64,000 nucleotides of DNA, from positions 1,240,001-1,304,000 of the forward strand of contig CAUJLY010000001.1 in the NCBI GenBank assembly GCA_963281155.1. The letters run 5' to 3'. The position numbers and the translations under genes were made by a program. Source of the stretch: Rhabditophanes sp. KR3021. Lineage: Eukaryota; Nematoda; Chromadorea; Rhabditida; Alloionematidae. Shown here one piece after another: positions 22,422 to 32,935 of the stretch. Numbering within the stretch: the stretch's first letter is position 1; every line of letters begins with the position of its first letter. Below the pieces are notes generated by a model that did not search any database, had not been told where the DNA came from, and saw only the letters and a list, made by a program, of their open reading frames with translations.

Positions 22422-24068
22422 ATGAATTCCTATATTTGTGATGTATTTTCTAATAAAAAGTTACTATCTTTATGTGTCGAGGAAATCTTAGATTTAGAAA
22501 AACTTAATCTAATAAACAAATCTCTATTCAAAAAAGTGAATGAAATATCAACGATCAGAGTCGTCAACAAGTCAAACAAACTTGGTTTAGAGTTTGAAAT
22601 CTTTGAAAATGGTATTCAAATAGATTGTAAACTCTTAAAATTCCCATGCCCTAACTTCATGCTAGAAAAACATGAGGCAGTCATCAGAAAATTATGCTTG
22701 ACGAATTATATCTTTAAGGATGAACTTTGTGTGACATTTGTTTATAGAGATCATAAGAAGGTGATGACGAAAGGGCAATTGTTCGCTGTTTGTTCTATGA
22801 TTCAAAAGTTTTTGAATAAATTTGTTAATTTGAAAAAGCTATGCATTGATGAATTGGATAGTATTAGGGGAGATAAATTCAAGGTTTCAAAGAGATTGAC
22901 AAAGATTTGCTCGAGAGAAAGTTATTGTTCGTATGACATTTTGAATTGCTTGGTTTCCAATAATATTGTTCAGTTGAATGGGTTAAAGTGGAAAAGATTG
23001 CAGAAGATGATTAATTTGGATAAAGAGCATAATTATACATTTTTCAAGTACATGCCTAATATAAATTACCTTAATTTTTATTTGCAAGATTCTTGTGAAT
23101 TCGAACATACTTCAAGTGCCGATTTTCACAAAATAGTTTCTCTTATCAAAAGCAAACCTTCTCCAACTATTAATTTAGATTGCTATAGTTTTAACAACGA
23201 ATCTCTAAATGAACTCATATTCTGCCAATCGGCAAATGAATTATTCCATCTAATTGCCAAAAACAAAATCAACTTATCATTACTAGCCGAAGGAGGTGAC
23301 TTTATTTCACATGAATTAACTCATCAATTACATAAATCTCTAAAAGAAGTTGTTATAAATTGCTGGTTAATCGCAGATGCTAATCATATACCACAATTAA
23401 TAAAGCAGAAAAATGTTCAAAAAATAAGCAGATTAAGAATTTGTGTGAATGAGCATTTTAATATGGAATGTTATGCTAAATTTATTGAATTTTTACAAAT
23501 TCTTCAATTGTCAAAAACATTGAAACATTTTTCACTTCATTTTATGCCATTAAAATGTGAATGTCCTTTCTCAGCTGAGCAAAAGGCGCAGATAAGTAAT
23601 TTGTTGCCGGATAATTTGGAAACTTTGGAAGCTTATTGTTGGCCACTTACGGAGAATGCTTGGCAAATATTGATGATGACGAGATTAAGAACACTAACTG
23701 GTCTATATTACAACCCGAAAGGAACAGACACATCCATCATCCATTCAGATTTCTTCACAAAATTCGACAACCTTCAATTTCTCCACCATTCATGCAACGA
23801 CCAAACTAAATTAAAATACCCAAAAAACCTCAAAATCCTCGTTATCGAATGCAAACGCTACAACTCAATAAAATCCGGCACCTACACAACAACTCAATTT
23901 CTCACTCTCAAAAGACAATGCTGCTGCGTGAATGTCAAAAAAGATTTTAAACATTGCTTTATCACAAATCATAACAAAAAACTATCTAATGCTTTCATCT
24001 ACTATAAAGATTTGGGTGACCTTAATTTAGCAGTACATTACAATAATATTTTTAAATTTGTTAAATAA
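22422..24068 (+). CDS. Orphan F-box/LRR-like protein, 548 aa
   Basis: Single exon. The N-terminal 40 residues (DVFSNKKLLSLCVEEILDLE, then KLNLINKSLFKKVNEI) have the two-helix pattern of an F-box-like segment; the rest is made of irregular leucine-rich turns such as LKRLTKICS, VNLKKLCIDELDSI, MPNINYLNFYL, TLKHFSLHF and NLETLEAYCWPLTENAWQIL. Nematodes carry hundreds of such F-box-type substrate adaptors for cullin ligases. There is no signal peptide or membrane segment. The first Met is close to a clean AT-rich 5' flank. Domain calls rest on pattern only. Confidence 0.6.
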   Translation: MNSYICDVFSNKKLLSLCVEEILDLEKLNLINKSLFKKVNEISTIRVVNKSNKLGLEFEIFENGIQIDCKLLKFPCPNFMLEKHEAVIRKLCLTNYIFKDELCVTFVYRDHKKVMTKGQLFAVCSMIQKFLNKFVNLKKLCIDELDSIRGDKFKVSKRLTKICSRESYCSYDILNCLVSNNIVQLNGLKWKRLQKMINLDKEHNYTFFKYMPNINYLNFYLQDSCEFEHTSSADFHKIVSLIKSKPSPTINLDCYSFNNESLNELIFCQSANELFHLIAKNKINLSLLAEGGDFISHELTHQLHKSLKEVVINCWLIADANHIPQLIKQKNVQKISRLRICVNEHFNMECYAKFIEFLQILQLSKTLKHFSLHFMPLKCECPFSAEQKAQISNLLPDNLETLEAYCWPLTENAWQILMMTRLRTLTGLYYNPKGTDTSIIHSDFFTKFDNLQFLHHSCNDQTKLKYPKNLKILVIECKRYNSIKSGTYTTTQFLTLKRQCCCVNVKKDFKHCFITNHNKKLSNAFIYYKDLGDLNLAVHYNNIFKFVK

Positions 24069-24934
24069 AATTAATCTTCTTTTAATTGAAGAATGTCTAT
24101 TTGGGAATACTATAAAAAATACGCCGATTTGCTTAAATCTTATTATTTAAATTGTCCAAAAATAACATTCATAATATTTATATTATGTTCATCATTTATT
24201 ATAAGCCGACATAGATTATATATATTACAATGATACATTGTTTTATAAAAAACGTCATAATGTGTTGCATGTGTTTTAGTCGAGATTACTTTCCAGTAGA
24301 CTTAAATATTGTTTCGCAGTGTATTAAAAAATAGCTCTTAAATTGATGATTCATTTATGAATATAATTTGTTAGTAAATGTTCAATAATCCTGCAGACGT
24401 ACATCAAAATTAATATCTATTAATCTTATAGTCTATGCATATCAAGTTCAAATCAAAACTAAATCGAGTAAATAAAGTAAATACGTACATATATTTTTTT
24501 ATTACTCACCAGCATCATCACAATCCCTCGACACTAATTGATACATGTATATAAAACATCGCTCAGCATCCAAAGTATCACCATCAAGCTAAATCATTTT
24601 TTAGTAAAACAACCACCCAACGCCACACCACCACCTCAATAATTAATCTTTTTACCGTCTTAAAGTCCACATTCATTACAGCACATACCACATATTGACT
24701 CAACAAATTAAATGTTGGTGTCTTTTCCTTGATTTGGTCTTTCCTGATTATAAAAATATTTGTTTAACTTTAAGGTGAACTTTAGGATTAGCATTTAATA
24801 ATAAATAAATATTTCAATAAAGGGCGACCAATAATATAAATAAGGGGAATTTTTCATTGTTAATTTAAAGGCAATTAATCGGGCCTGTTTAATAGACACA
24901 TAATCAATTCTTATTTTTACTATTTATAGGAGAT
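24069..24934. other. 0.87 kb intergenic, 5' flank of the MFSD8-like gene
   Basis: AT-rich upstream region, with a short C-rich patch near 24600-24640. No coding signal or repeat found. Confidence 0.5.
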
Positions 24935-26567
24935 ATGAATATAGTTACAAGGACTTTAAGTAAAGTTTCGAGGAAAGCTTCTACTGCAAGTATTGAGTCT
25001 ATTGTTAGTAAGGTGTCGGTGGGGTCAAAGACAGATTGGACGTCTATTTATTTGGCTTCGTTTTTGTCGTTTATTGGAAGTGTTCAATATGGCCTGTATT
25101 TGTCATCTCTCTTTCCTTACCTTGAGCAGAGTGACCCAAACGCAAGTATCAAATTTTTTGGATTTATCGTCTCAAGTTATTCAGTTACACAGCTTATTAC
25201 ATCTCCAATAATTGGAATTTGGTCCGACAAAATCAAGCAAATCAAATTGCCGATTCAAGTTGGACTCCTTTTTATGCTTGTTGGAAATTTGTGTCATATT
25301 TTTATGTTGTTCTTTCCGCCTACAACACGTAGATTTATAATGTTAGCTGGTAGAATGATTACAGGAGTGGGCTCTGCTAATACATTGCTGTTGAAAGCTT
25401 ATGCCACTTCCGCGTCTAGTTCTAAAGATCGTTCTCACGCGATCGCTTGGATTACAGGGTAAGACAATAAAATATTAAATTAATTATAATGATTTTAGAG
25501 CTCAAGCAATCGGAACAACAATAGCACCAGCCTTTCAAGCCATCTTTTCCGGAATATCAGCTCCCGGTTTCCATTTATTCGGGCCAGTCTACTTCAATCT
25601 ATTCACAGCTGGAGCCTACGTCGCCGTTGCAATGAACATAGCCGGCATGGTAATCCTTCAATTCTTTTTCCATGAGTCCTACGCTGGAGTAGTTGAAAAA
25701 GACGATTCTTCCTCCTCCTCAACTCCCATCAAACTACCCAACTTCGACATTCTAGCCATGGTCATAATGAACATCACTCGTTTCACACAAATGTTCGTCC
25801 AATCAAACCTCGAAACAATAGCAACTTCATTTTCAATGATTATGTTTTCATGGACATCACAAGAAGCCATTATGTATGGTTCAATTGCACAGGGAGCATT
25901 AGGCCTACTCAGTTTTATCGTCTATTTTGTGTATATCTTTTTCAAATTGAATAGATTTATGAAATTCAGGATTGCATTGTTTTGGGCGATGGTCGGTTTG
26001 TTTACATTCCATTTATTGACGTTCTCGTATCCTTTCTACTCGGGTTCTATTGACTTGTATACTACTGCAGATGAAAATAATGTTCCAGACTCCAAAGTCG
26101 GTTGTAATACGGATAAGTTCAAGTTTTGTGATACAACGAAGCCCATCAATGTTTGGATTTGGTTGATTTCCTATCCTGTGATTATCGGCATCGGCTTTAG
26201 TATTATCAATATTGCAATGAATACTTTGTATAGCAAAATTATTGGACCAAGAAGAATGGCTACCTGGCAAAGTATTATGCAAATGTCTGGAGGAGCTGCT
26301 CGAATCATTGGGCCCTTGTCGATAGGAGGGTTGTATGAACATTTCGGACCTAGACCAGTCTGGGGCATTGAATTCGCTGTAATTGGAGCAAATATCGGTT
26401 TGCTTGGCATCTTTCACAAAAGACTAGTTGCACTCCGAATTCCTGCTGCAAATGTGGAAGAAAACTATTCGGCTATAGTTAATGAAGGATACGAGTCAAG
26501 TGATGAAAATGAAATAGAACAAGAAATTGTAATAAACAAAGATTCTAGTGTATTACCCAGATATTAG
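24935..26567 (+). CDS. Major facilitator superfamily transporter, MFSD8/CLN7-like
   Basis: Exons 24935-25458 and 25499-26567 with a 40-nt intron give 530 aa. About 12 hydrophobic segments are visible, with the MFS loop-2/3 signature GIWSDKIKQIKLPIQVG and a TM4 motif (GRMITGVGSANTLLLKAYAT) as in the MFSD8 branch, where lysosomal membrane members include CLN7. The N terminus (SKVSRKASTASIESIVSKVS) is Ser/Lys-rich and cytosolic; the C tail is acidic (EGYESSDENEIEQEIV) and could carry sorting information. A large loop with cysteines (SKVGCNTDKFKFCDTTKP) lies between TM9 and TM10. Substrate cannot be told from sequence. The short Ser run in the central loop is typical. Confidence 0.8.
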
Positions 26568-26929
26568 TGGGAATATAAACAATACATAGTCATTACTTAT
26601 CGCCATCATCTTTGTATACTTAATAATATATCAACATTAGTCATAATAAAACGGTTATCTCTTAGCTTAGAAAAATAAATATTATATTATATCAAATAAA
26701 GTGTAATAATATTGCATAAAGTAAAAGAATATTTTGTATAAGGTAAAAGAGTATCTTTCTATTTGGTATCATTTAAATACACACTGAAAAGGTACTTAGA
26801 TGGAAGTAAATTTTAGCTTCAGATTAAATGAGGTGTTTGTGTAAATAAAGCAATTTTTTACAGGAAATTTGTATATTTTTGAGCAGTATATAAGGATAGG
26901 TTCAGGCCAAGTATAAACATATTCTGACA
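26568..26929. other. Short AT-rich intergenic
   Basis: Contains simple AT-rich direct repeats of the type AAAGTAAAAGAATATTTTGT near 26710-26760 and the TATA site of the next gene. Confidence 0.5.
26887..26894 (+). promoter_or_regulatory. TATA-like box of the ShKT gene
   Basis: TATATAAG 43 bp before the ATG at 26930, placing transcription start only a few bases from the coding start. Confidence 0.5.
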
Positions 26930-27406
26930 ATGCAATTTCTTGGATATACTGTTTTGACTACTTTAGTAGCTGCTGGTTGCGTATATGGAGCTATTGGGGA
27001 TGGAGCTTCACCAATTGGAGTAGTTGCGAATAAACCAAATGTTGTTGGATCTTCTGATGCATGTCAAGACAAAACTAAACCTGATGGAACTTCAGATTGT
27101 GAAGCTAACAAGAACTTATGTAATAATTCCGAATACAGCAAACTTATGCACTCTGAATGCGCGCGGACATGTGGCTTCTGTGGCGATTTAGGATCAACTA
27201 CAATTATTCCCGAAATTGTGACAATTGATTCAGATGATTGCACGGACAGAATTACTTCATGTGCTACTTTAGTCGATTTCTGTGATCCAGCTCTTTTTCC
27301 ATTTTATTACAGCATGTTGAGTCGTGATTGCCGTTCCACTTGTTATAATGATCCTAAATGCGCAGATTGTAAAAATTTCTATTGCCCAAATGGAGGAGCA
27401 CCTTAA
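26930..27406 (+). CDS. Secreted ShKT-domain protein
   Basis: 158 aa, single exon, with a signal peptide (about 1-20, ending in AAGCVYG/A). Two six-cysteine ShKT modules follow: about residues 45-84 (C..K..SDC..NKNLC..S.Y..LMHSEC..TCGFC) and about 104-143 (DDCTDRI..CATLVDFC.....YYSMLSRDCRSTC..C). ShKT modules are small disulfide-bonded extracellular domains, abundant in nematode secretory proteins and often fused to enzymes; here they stand alone. The second module lacks the exact C-x-x-C ending of the first but has CADC shortly after. The spacing to the TATA box suggests strong expression. The module name derives from a sea-anemone peptide; nothing in this sequence shows channel-blocking activity. 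Confidence 0.8.
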   Translation: MQFLGYTVLTTLVAAGCVYGAIGDGASPIGVVANKPNVVGSSDACQDKTKPDGTSDCEANKNLCNNSEYSKLMHSECARTCGFCGDLGSTTIIPEIVTIDSDDCTDRITSCATLVDFCDPALFPFYYSMLSRDCRSTCYNDPKCADCKNFYCPNGGAP

Positions 27407-27576
27407 GTTTCAGATTGTATCATTTTTGTTACATTTAAACTCGTGAATAAACTTTTTTATACTTTTATAAAATGAACTTCGTGCACAATAAATACAATTA
27501 AATGCCTACAACATCTCTAATAGATGCTTAGAACATCCGTTTAGATAAATATTTGCCGTCTATAAAGGATTTTATC

Positions 27577-28560
27577 ATGCTTGCCATTTACTATCTAAAT
27601 ATCCCTTCAACGATGAACGTAAAAATCTACATCAGCATATTATCACTCACAAGCTCCTTAATAGGCAATTTCTTGTGCATATATCTAGTCTCACTTATGA
27701 AAAAGAATATGGTCTTTTCTCAATACCAAAAAGTCATGTACTTTCAATTTGGGATAGACATTATTTACTCTCTGTCTGCATTTATATTAAAAATGGAATC
27801 TGTTTTGTTAGATTCTTATCACATATTCTACTTATATTATTCTGATTGGTTTGCACTAACACCTAATCTGAGTCGAATACTAGTTACCTTTAATTTGTAT
27901 ATGCTTTACACAAATATTGGCTTTAGCTGTACTTGTTTTATTTATAGATGTTTGCTATCAAATAATAGTCTTACTAAAAAATATGTTAAAAATAATGTTG
28001 TTTTGATTTATGGAATCACTTTTATTTGGCCGGTTTTGATACTTTTATTATTTAATTACTCTTATGATAGCAAAATAGGAGTCCATTTTATGTATGAATA
28101 TAACTTGGAATATAATATCGTAGATAGTATTATTACTGCGACAAGTATTACTCTGGCTTGGGATTTTTGGACACCTCAATATCTTGCGACGATTTGTGTG
28201 TCTGTTGGTTATGTTGGAACTATTTATAGCATTGTCTTTATAAGGATGTTTCAATATGCAAAGCATTTTTCTAACATTAGCAAGAATATGAGTACAAAAA
28301 CAAAAAAATTGCATATGGAACTGACAAAAATTTTGTTTTTTTGCACTTGTATGCCAATTGCTTTGTGTGGAACGCCATTGATGATTTACATTGCTTTGAT
28401 TCCAACTAAATTGGAAATAGTTACAAATTTAGGAAGTTATGTTGTGTTGTTGGCTAGCTTTTGTCCGGCTATGAACTCAATTGGTTTCATTATGCTGTCT
28501 TCTAATAATCGGAGAGTAATTAAAAAAATCTTAACCAACAAGTCTACTCATACGCGATAG
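27577..28560 (+). CDS. Serpentine chemoreceptor (Str/Srd-like)
   Basis: A 327-residue protein with seven predicted membrane helices. Marks of the Str superfamily: an inner loop rich in basic residues before TM6, ISKNMSTKTKKLHMELTKIL, and a TM7 end PAMNSIGFIMLSSNNRRVI. The open frame extends to 27553 but its first codon is TTG; the first ATG is 27577, and a better start by family comparison may be the Met at residue 13 (MNVKIYISILSL). Such receptors are expressed in chemosensory neurons and detect small molecules or peptides; the ligand cannot be inferred. The gene is intact and single-exon. Confidence 0.8.
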   Translation: MLAIYYLNIPSTMNVKIYISILSLTSSLIGNFLCIYLVSLMKKNMVFSQYQKVMYFQFGIDIIYSLSAFILKMESVLLDSYHIFYLYYSDWFALTPNLSRILVTFNLYMLYTNIGFSCTCFIYRCLLSNNSLTKKYVKNNVVLIYGITFIWPVLILLLFNYSYDSKIGVHFMYEYNLEYNIVDSIITATSITLAWDFWTPQYLATICVSVGYVGTIYSIVFIRMFQYAKHFSNISKNMSTKTKKLHMELTKILFFCTCMPIALCGTPLMIYIALIPTKLEIVTNLGSYVVLLASFCPAMNSIGFIMLSSNNRRVIKKILTNKSTHTR

Positions 28561-28780
28561 CTATTTTTAAAAGCCAACAAATTAAGTCATTAAATATAAT
28601 GATGATGAACTTTGCTAGTAAACAAATGAATTATTATTTAGATCTTTAAGAACAGCAGTTTTCCATTTTTTAAATCTATCTTATCGGCAGAATATGGATA
28701 AGAAAATTATAAACAAGAAAATGAGTTGAATGATGTTGTTTCATTCTTATTAGCAATAGCAAACTTTTGAATATTTAGGT
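28561..28780. other. Intergenic
   Basis: AT-rich spacer between the receptor gene and the myosin relic; nothing recognised. Confidence 0.5.
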
Positions 28781-29083
28781 TATTCCTGATGACAGTGAAA
28801 AATCAAATTTCTATCTTTCCCAGGCACTACATCAATCCAAAGGTTCCTCATAAAATAAACGTGATATGTATCTGCTTTGTCAGAATCTTTTTCTGCCTTG
28901 GAATTACTTAATATTAATGAATATTTTTTTGTTCGATCCATACATGTAATTGTCTAATAAAATCAATCAAAAATTTATTTTCTGGAACTGAAAGAACGCG
29001 TTTATCTATTTTTAACAAATAGTGAATATCTATCAGCTTTTAAGGTCGCATGTATTTAATTAATCTTTTGAAGTCCTTCCTAC
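28781..29083 (-). pseudogene. Second myosin-VII-type FERM fragment
   Basis: Minus-strand pieces again match the class VII myosin FERM region: KDFKRLIKYMRP, then ADRYSLFVK, then after a frame change [20 protein letters not shown] followed by LHVWIEQ, stops, and further on [19 protein letters not shown] followed by IFHCHQE. Family members read FSLFVKIADKV.SVPE.DFFFDFVRHLTDW and VFFMKKLWT..VPGKD...IFHYYQE in the same order. Several frame changes and stops. It overlaps the first relic (5439-5680) in the FERM F1 region but extends further downstream, so the two relics have different ends. The surrounding region has no other myosin exons. Confidence 0.75.
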
Positions 29084-29256
29084 AAATGCTCATATTTTAT
29101 ATTCATTAAATTAAATGTTAGCCATATAAATTGGAATAAAAGCCACTTCTTTTGATCAGCATTTGCATTCTCACGCATCCATTAATTGACCATTGTTATA
29201 TTAAAACTACTGGGCACTTATTTAAATTATTGGTACTGTCTATTTAAATTATTGAT

Positions 29257-29680
29257 ATGAATACTAGAGAAGAACAATTTATGCCAACAGCTTTAAAGCA
29301 GCCACATATTCTAGAAAAGTGTGTAAAAGACGCTACTACAGGAGGTGCTTTAATGCAAACTAATATATTGAATTATAAACTTGTTGGAAAATGTACGTTT
29401 TCAACATTCTATGGATCTTTGCCTGAAAAAATTGTTGTACAGGCATTCGAAAAAAATATTTTGTCATTCTTGTTAATTAATGATGGCTTTGTTAACAGCT
29501 AATGAACCAAATACAAATGCTAAGGTAATTTTATTAACTCTCTCTTTTCATATTAATTTTAGATTGTACTGATAACAACATGTGGCGACATTGACGATCT
29601 ATGAGGAAATGAACGTCAATTGGCACTCTATCCAGCATTGCACATATACATGTTACGCCTAATATTAAAATGATATATGA
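29257..29680 (+). pseudogene. Coding-like relic of unknown family
   Basis: An 81-codon frame starts at ATG 29257 (MNTREEQFMPTALKQPHILE) and reads through ATTGGALMQTNILNYKLVG. In the next frame a better continuation appears (LMALLTANEPNTNAK), followed by a donor-like AAG|GTAATT at 29525 and an acceptor TTTTAG at 29558-29563, then IVLITTCGDIDDL, a stop and GNERQLALYPALHIYMLRL. One frame change plus a stop suggest a relic of an enzyme-like gene I cannot name. The start region also has a short direct repeat of TATTTAAATTATTG. Confidence 0.35.
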
Positions 29681-29757
29681 TATCACGATTAACAACACTA
29701 TTTTTATACTTAAGTATTTATTATTCAATTGAGTATAATTTATTATCCAAATTTGAG

Positions 29758-30715
29758 TTACTTTGAAACACACCCGGATGCGGCGTAATCTAAGACTTGG
29801 ACGTTGAAGTAATGTAGATGGTCGTTGATAGAAACATCCAATAGACTAGCTGATGAACATTTGTCTGAGTCGTCACCGACGCAAACTTTAAAATCAGCTC
29901 CCGGAGTCATATCATCATCGTAAAAAACTTCAGTCTTGTGGTGCTCATATCCGTAAAGATTGACTAGCTTTGGAGGTAAATGTGGAACCAAGTCATGCCT
30001 ATACGGATCAGTTTAATAATATACGTACATAAAATATAACTTACTTGTGAGTAATTCTATAACTTTCGATATTCAAGGCATCGTAAGCTTTGACGAATGC
30101 GGCATTGCCTGTACGAGGCTCACCCATCGTAACCAACAGCATATTGGCAGCGGCAGCATATCCATTACTAGCAATTGTGGCCGCAGCAATATTAGCCATA
30201 GAGCCCCCTAAAGAATGCCCAGTAACCCATACCTTGAAAGTAGGGTTGGTATTTCTAACAGTCAAAAAGACATCTTTCAAACCACCAAACCAAACTTGAT
30301 TGAAAGCATTAAAAAAGTAAGGAGAAACACCTCCCCCTAAGAACTTAACTGGAGCAGTGAAAATTTCACTCGTTCCTTCTTGAAGTAATTGAACGAAACC
30401 TTCCGTTCCTCTGAAAATAACCAAAATAGCTTTTTCTTTTGAATCAACAGCAATGAATCCGGAACAGTCATCGCTTTTAGCACTGTCGCAAGGAACAGTA
30501 ATTTGCTTAATTAATTTAGTATTAGGTAGTCTATTAGCGATGCAATTTTCTGGATGATTAGAGTATGAAGCAGCACACTAGTAAAAAATAAATATATACT
30601 TATAGAAATATTGTCTTACCATTGGCCATAGAATATTTCTAGCCACGAAATCACTGTAATCAGCACTTGCCGTAGCAAATAAAGCCAACAAGGTAAAAGC
30701 TTTCAAAAATAGCAT
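29758..30715 (-). CDS. Secreted class 3 lipase
   Basis: Three exons, 30715-30620, 30577-30045 and 29998-29758, give 289 aa with all splice junctions in frame. A signal peptide (about 1-18, MLFLKAFTLLALFATASA) is followed by the lipase 3 fold: VIFRGTEG, the nucleophile elbow TGHSLGGSMA with Ser near residue 153, GEPRTGN, then HDLVPHLPP carrying the expected catalytic Asp and DHLHYF with the catalytic His near the C terminus. Four-plus cysteines fit an extracellular enzyme. Such lipases hydrolyse triacylglycerols or related esters, in worms often in the gut lumen. The catalytic triad looks complete, so this is probably an active enzyme. Confidence 0.9.
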
Positions 30716-31243
30716 CTTCTATTTAAATTTCTCTACCTCATTATTCAGCCTTTTAAGTATGCTCAAGAATGTCTACATTAGTCTACTTTAATGGAAAGCA
30801 CTGTACTTAGATAAGTTATCACTACAAATAAGTTTTGTAGATCATGTCAAGGCATTCTTATCACATGTCCCCAATCAAAAAGTGCTCTCCTATCGTTTAT
30901 TACTTTCCATTTCCTGTTGATTATGCATTTAGGTATTAATTAAATGATTATTTTCTCCTTTGCTTTAAGCTTTGAAGATAATATAATGATCAAATTTTGA
31001 TGTGTTTTAATAGCATAATATATTGATGATGTGTGTATAAATCAAGTTTCCAGTCATACTTGGAAAACGATTGTGCTTTTTAGTTGATGCATTAACTTAA
31101 TCAAAATAGAAGCAAGTACACTTAATCAAAGTTGATGCAAAATTTCTGGTTTTTACTTATTTGGGTGGTTTTTGCTTTTTAAATAACAACAGTCGGTCCT
31201 ATATAAAAGGTAATGGTGAAAATAGAATTTAGTTAATTTCAAA
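30716..31243. other. Divergent intergenic region between lipase and Sec14-GOLD genes
   Basis: Both flanking genes are transcribed away from here. A TATA-like site for the plus-strand gene lies at 31200-31209. Otherwise AT-rich. Confidence 0.5.
31200..31209 (+). promoter_or_regulatory. TATA-like box of the Sec14-GOLD gene
   Basis: TATATAAAAG, 44 bp upstream of the ATG at 31244. Confidence 0.5.
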
Positions 31244-32470
31244 ATGCCTCCTAATAAGCATGAAGTTTTAGATGATGTTCATGTAGCTGAGGGTGCTAAT
31301 TTTATGAAACCTATTCCCTTTACTGCAGATATTATTGAAAAAGCCTCTGAGTTATTAGTCCAGTTTGATTCCTTTCTACCTGAGGATCTTAAGACTACAT
31401 TTTTTTTAGCAAGGTGGGTGAGAATGTATCAAGGAGATGTTGAAAACATCGAAATTAAATTGAAAGAATACATCAGACATCGAGCAGCTTTTAAGTATGA
31501 TGATGTTGACTTGGTTGGAGCTATTGAAAAGTTGGAGTTTGTGGATAAGGTTTTTTCAAAGTTTGCGATTTCTAAGTTAGATCAAACTAATATGTCAGGT
31601 GACGTTGTAGTCTTCTTGCAGAAAATGGAGGGTAGTGACATAAAAGAAATAATTAAGACAATGCCCTTTTCTAATGTGTTAAATGCTTACTTTGTGATGC
31701 AAGAAACTATGCAACGGGCTATGCACAAACATGAAAAAGAAACGGGAAGACAAGCTTGTGCATCCATCATTCTGGATTTGCATGGAATCAATCTGTCTGA
31801 TTTTATTAATCCACTTGGCGCCCCATCAAAATTAGCTCGTTTAGTTGTTAAAATTTGGTCCGAATATTTCAGTGAAACAACATCAAGACTCTACTTGGTT
31901 CGGTCACCTGGACTTATTTCACTGATGTGGCAAGTAGCTAAATACATTCTTGATGCGAAAACACAAAAACAAGTAGTGTTTGTTGATAAATTTGATCACC
32001 TAAAGGCCTTTTTTAATGAAAACGCAATCCCCGTAAAATGGGGTGGGGCCAGACAAGACAATAGCAGCCACAGTGAAGACAAAGATGAATGTTTTAATAA
32101 AATTCAATCTATTACTCCCAGCATGTACTATGACAGTAATGAAATTTTTATTCAAAATGGGTTTGCTAAAATTCCAGCCCTCCACAATTTGTCTATTAAA
32201 AACAAAGAAATTGAGAGCATTGAAGTTGAAGGAAAAGTGGGACAAAAGATTATCTGGCACTATTATACAAATTCCGAACTTGTTTTTGACGTAATTTATG
32301 AAAATAACGAAAATGTTCCTATAATACCGGGAACTTTTGGAACGTGCTTAAAAGTACCTGAACAAGGAGTCATAGAAGTTAATAAAAATGGAACCTATTG
32401 TTTCCGGTGGTCAAATATAAATGGCGGATGGTTGTCAGCAAAAGTACAATATGTTATACTTTTAAAATAA
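31244..32470 (+). CDS. CRAL-TRIO (Sec14-like) and GOLD domain protein
   Basis: 408 aa, one exon. An N-terminal helical segment (about 25-80) leads into a CRAL-TRIO lipid-binding domain (about 85-270) with the hallmarks ACASIILDLHGINLSDFINP, YLVRSPGLISLMWQVAKYIL and VDKFDHLKAFF. The last 110 residues form a beta-rich GOLD-like domain (IIWHYYTNSELVFDVIYENN to NGTYCFRWSNINGGWLSAKV). Proteins of this architecture (SEC14L family; the worm ctg genes) carry or sense hydrophobic ligands such as phosphoinositides, tocopherols or squalene at membranes and in the secretory route. No signal peptide, so cytosolic. Confidence 0.9.
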   Translation: MPPNKHEVLDDVHVAEGANFMKPIPFTADIIEKASELLVQFDSFLPEDLKTTFFLARWVRMYQGDVENIEIKLKEYIRHRAAFKYDDVDLVGAIEKLEFVDKVFSKFAISKLDQTNMSGDVVVFLQKMEGSDIKEIIKTMPFSNVLNAYFVMQETMQRAMHKHEKETGRQACASIILDLHGINLSDFINPLGAPSKLARLVVKIWSEYFSETTSRLYLVRSPGLISLMWQVAKYILDAKTQKQVVFVDKFDHLKAFFNENAIPVKWGGARQDNSSHSEDKDECFNKIQSITPSMYYDSNEIFIQNGFAKIPALHNLSIKNKEIESIEVEGKVGQKIIWHYYTNSELVFDVIYENNENVPIIPGTFGTCLKVPEQGVIEVNKNGTYCFRWSNINGGWLSAKVQYVILLK

Positions 32471-32661
32471 ATGTAATAAATATTTTTCTCGTTAATAACA
32501 AGACAATTATATAAAATCTGCTATGTAGAATGTAATTTATATCAATAAATTTGCTAATTTAAAGACTATAAGATGGCAATATTTATTCTAGATCTTAAAT
32601 TTACACTTATGTAGAATATATAGAAATATAATATGAAGGTGTGTGTGAATTAAATAGTACG
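32471..32661. other. Intergenic, 3' flank
   Basis: AT-rich flank of the Sec14-GOLD gene before the inverted repeat begins. Confidence 0.4.
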
Positions 32662-32935
32662 GATTGGGTCTGTTTCTTCGTTTCTTAGCATTCTAAGTAC
32701 CCGTGCTATTTATTCTACTTTATTTCATGCCAACGAAAGTTATTTGTGGATTTATTTGTTATAAAAAATGTTATTTTCAACAATTTGACTAGATCTGAAA
32801 GAGAAGACACAACAGTTCCTATGGAGTAGTGGTTAACTCGTCTGCTTCACACGCAGAAGGTCACCGGTTCAATCCCGGTTGGGAGCTTATTTTTTGATTT
32901 TATCCTAGGCAACTCATGCTATTTGATACACACAT
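32662..32935 (+). repeat. Left arm of a long inverted repeat carrying tRNA-Val
   Basis: About 270 bp that recur in inverted orientation at 33688-33962 with scattered differences. Both arms share GTTTCTTAGCATTCTA, TTATTTGTGGATTTATTTGT, the entire tRNA, and TTATCCTAGGCAACTC and CTATTTGATACA on its 3' side. Similarity thus covers about 150 bp upstream and 50 bp downstream of the tRNA. Confidence 0.85.
32815..32887 (+). tRNA. tRNA-Val (anticodon CAC)
   Basis: Full cloverleaf: acceptor GTTCCTA pairs with TGGGAGC (with G-T pairs), anticodon loop TTCACAC in stem CTGC..GCAG, T arm ACCGG-TTCAATC-CCGGT. No intron. A T run (TTATTTTTTG) follows as Pol III terminator. Identical to the copy at 33732-33804. 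Confidence 0.92.

Noticed and set aside
26013..26417. 134-codon frame antisense to the MFS transporter
   Set aside because: Shadow of a clearly coding transporter exon.
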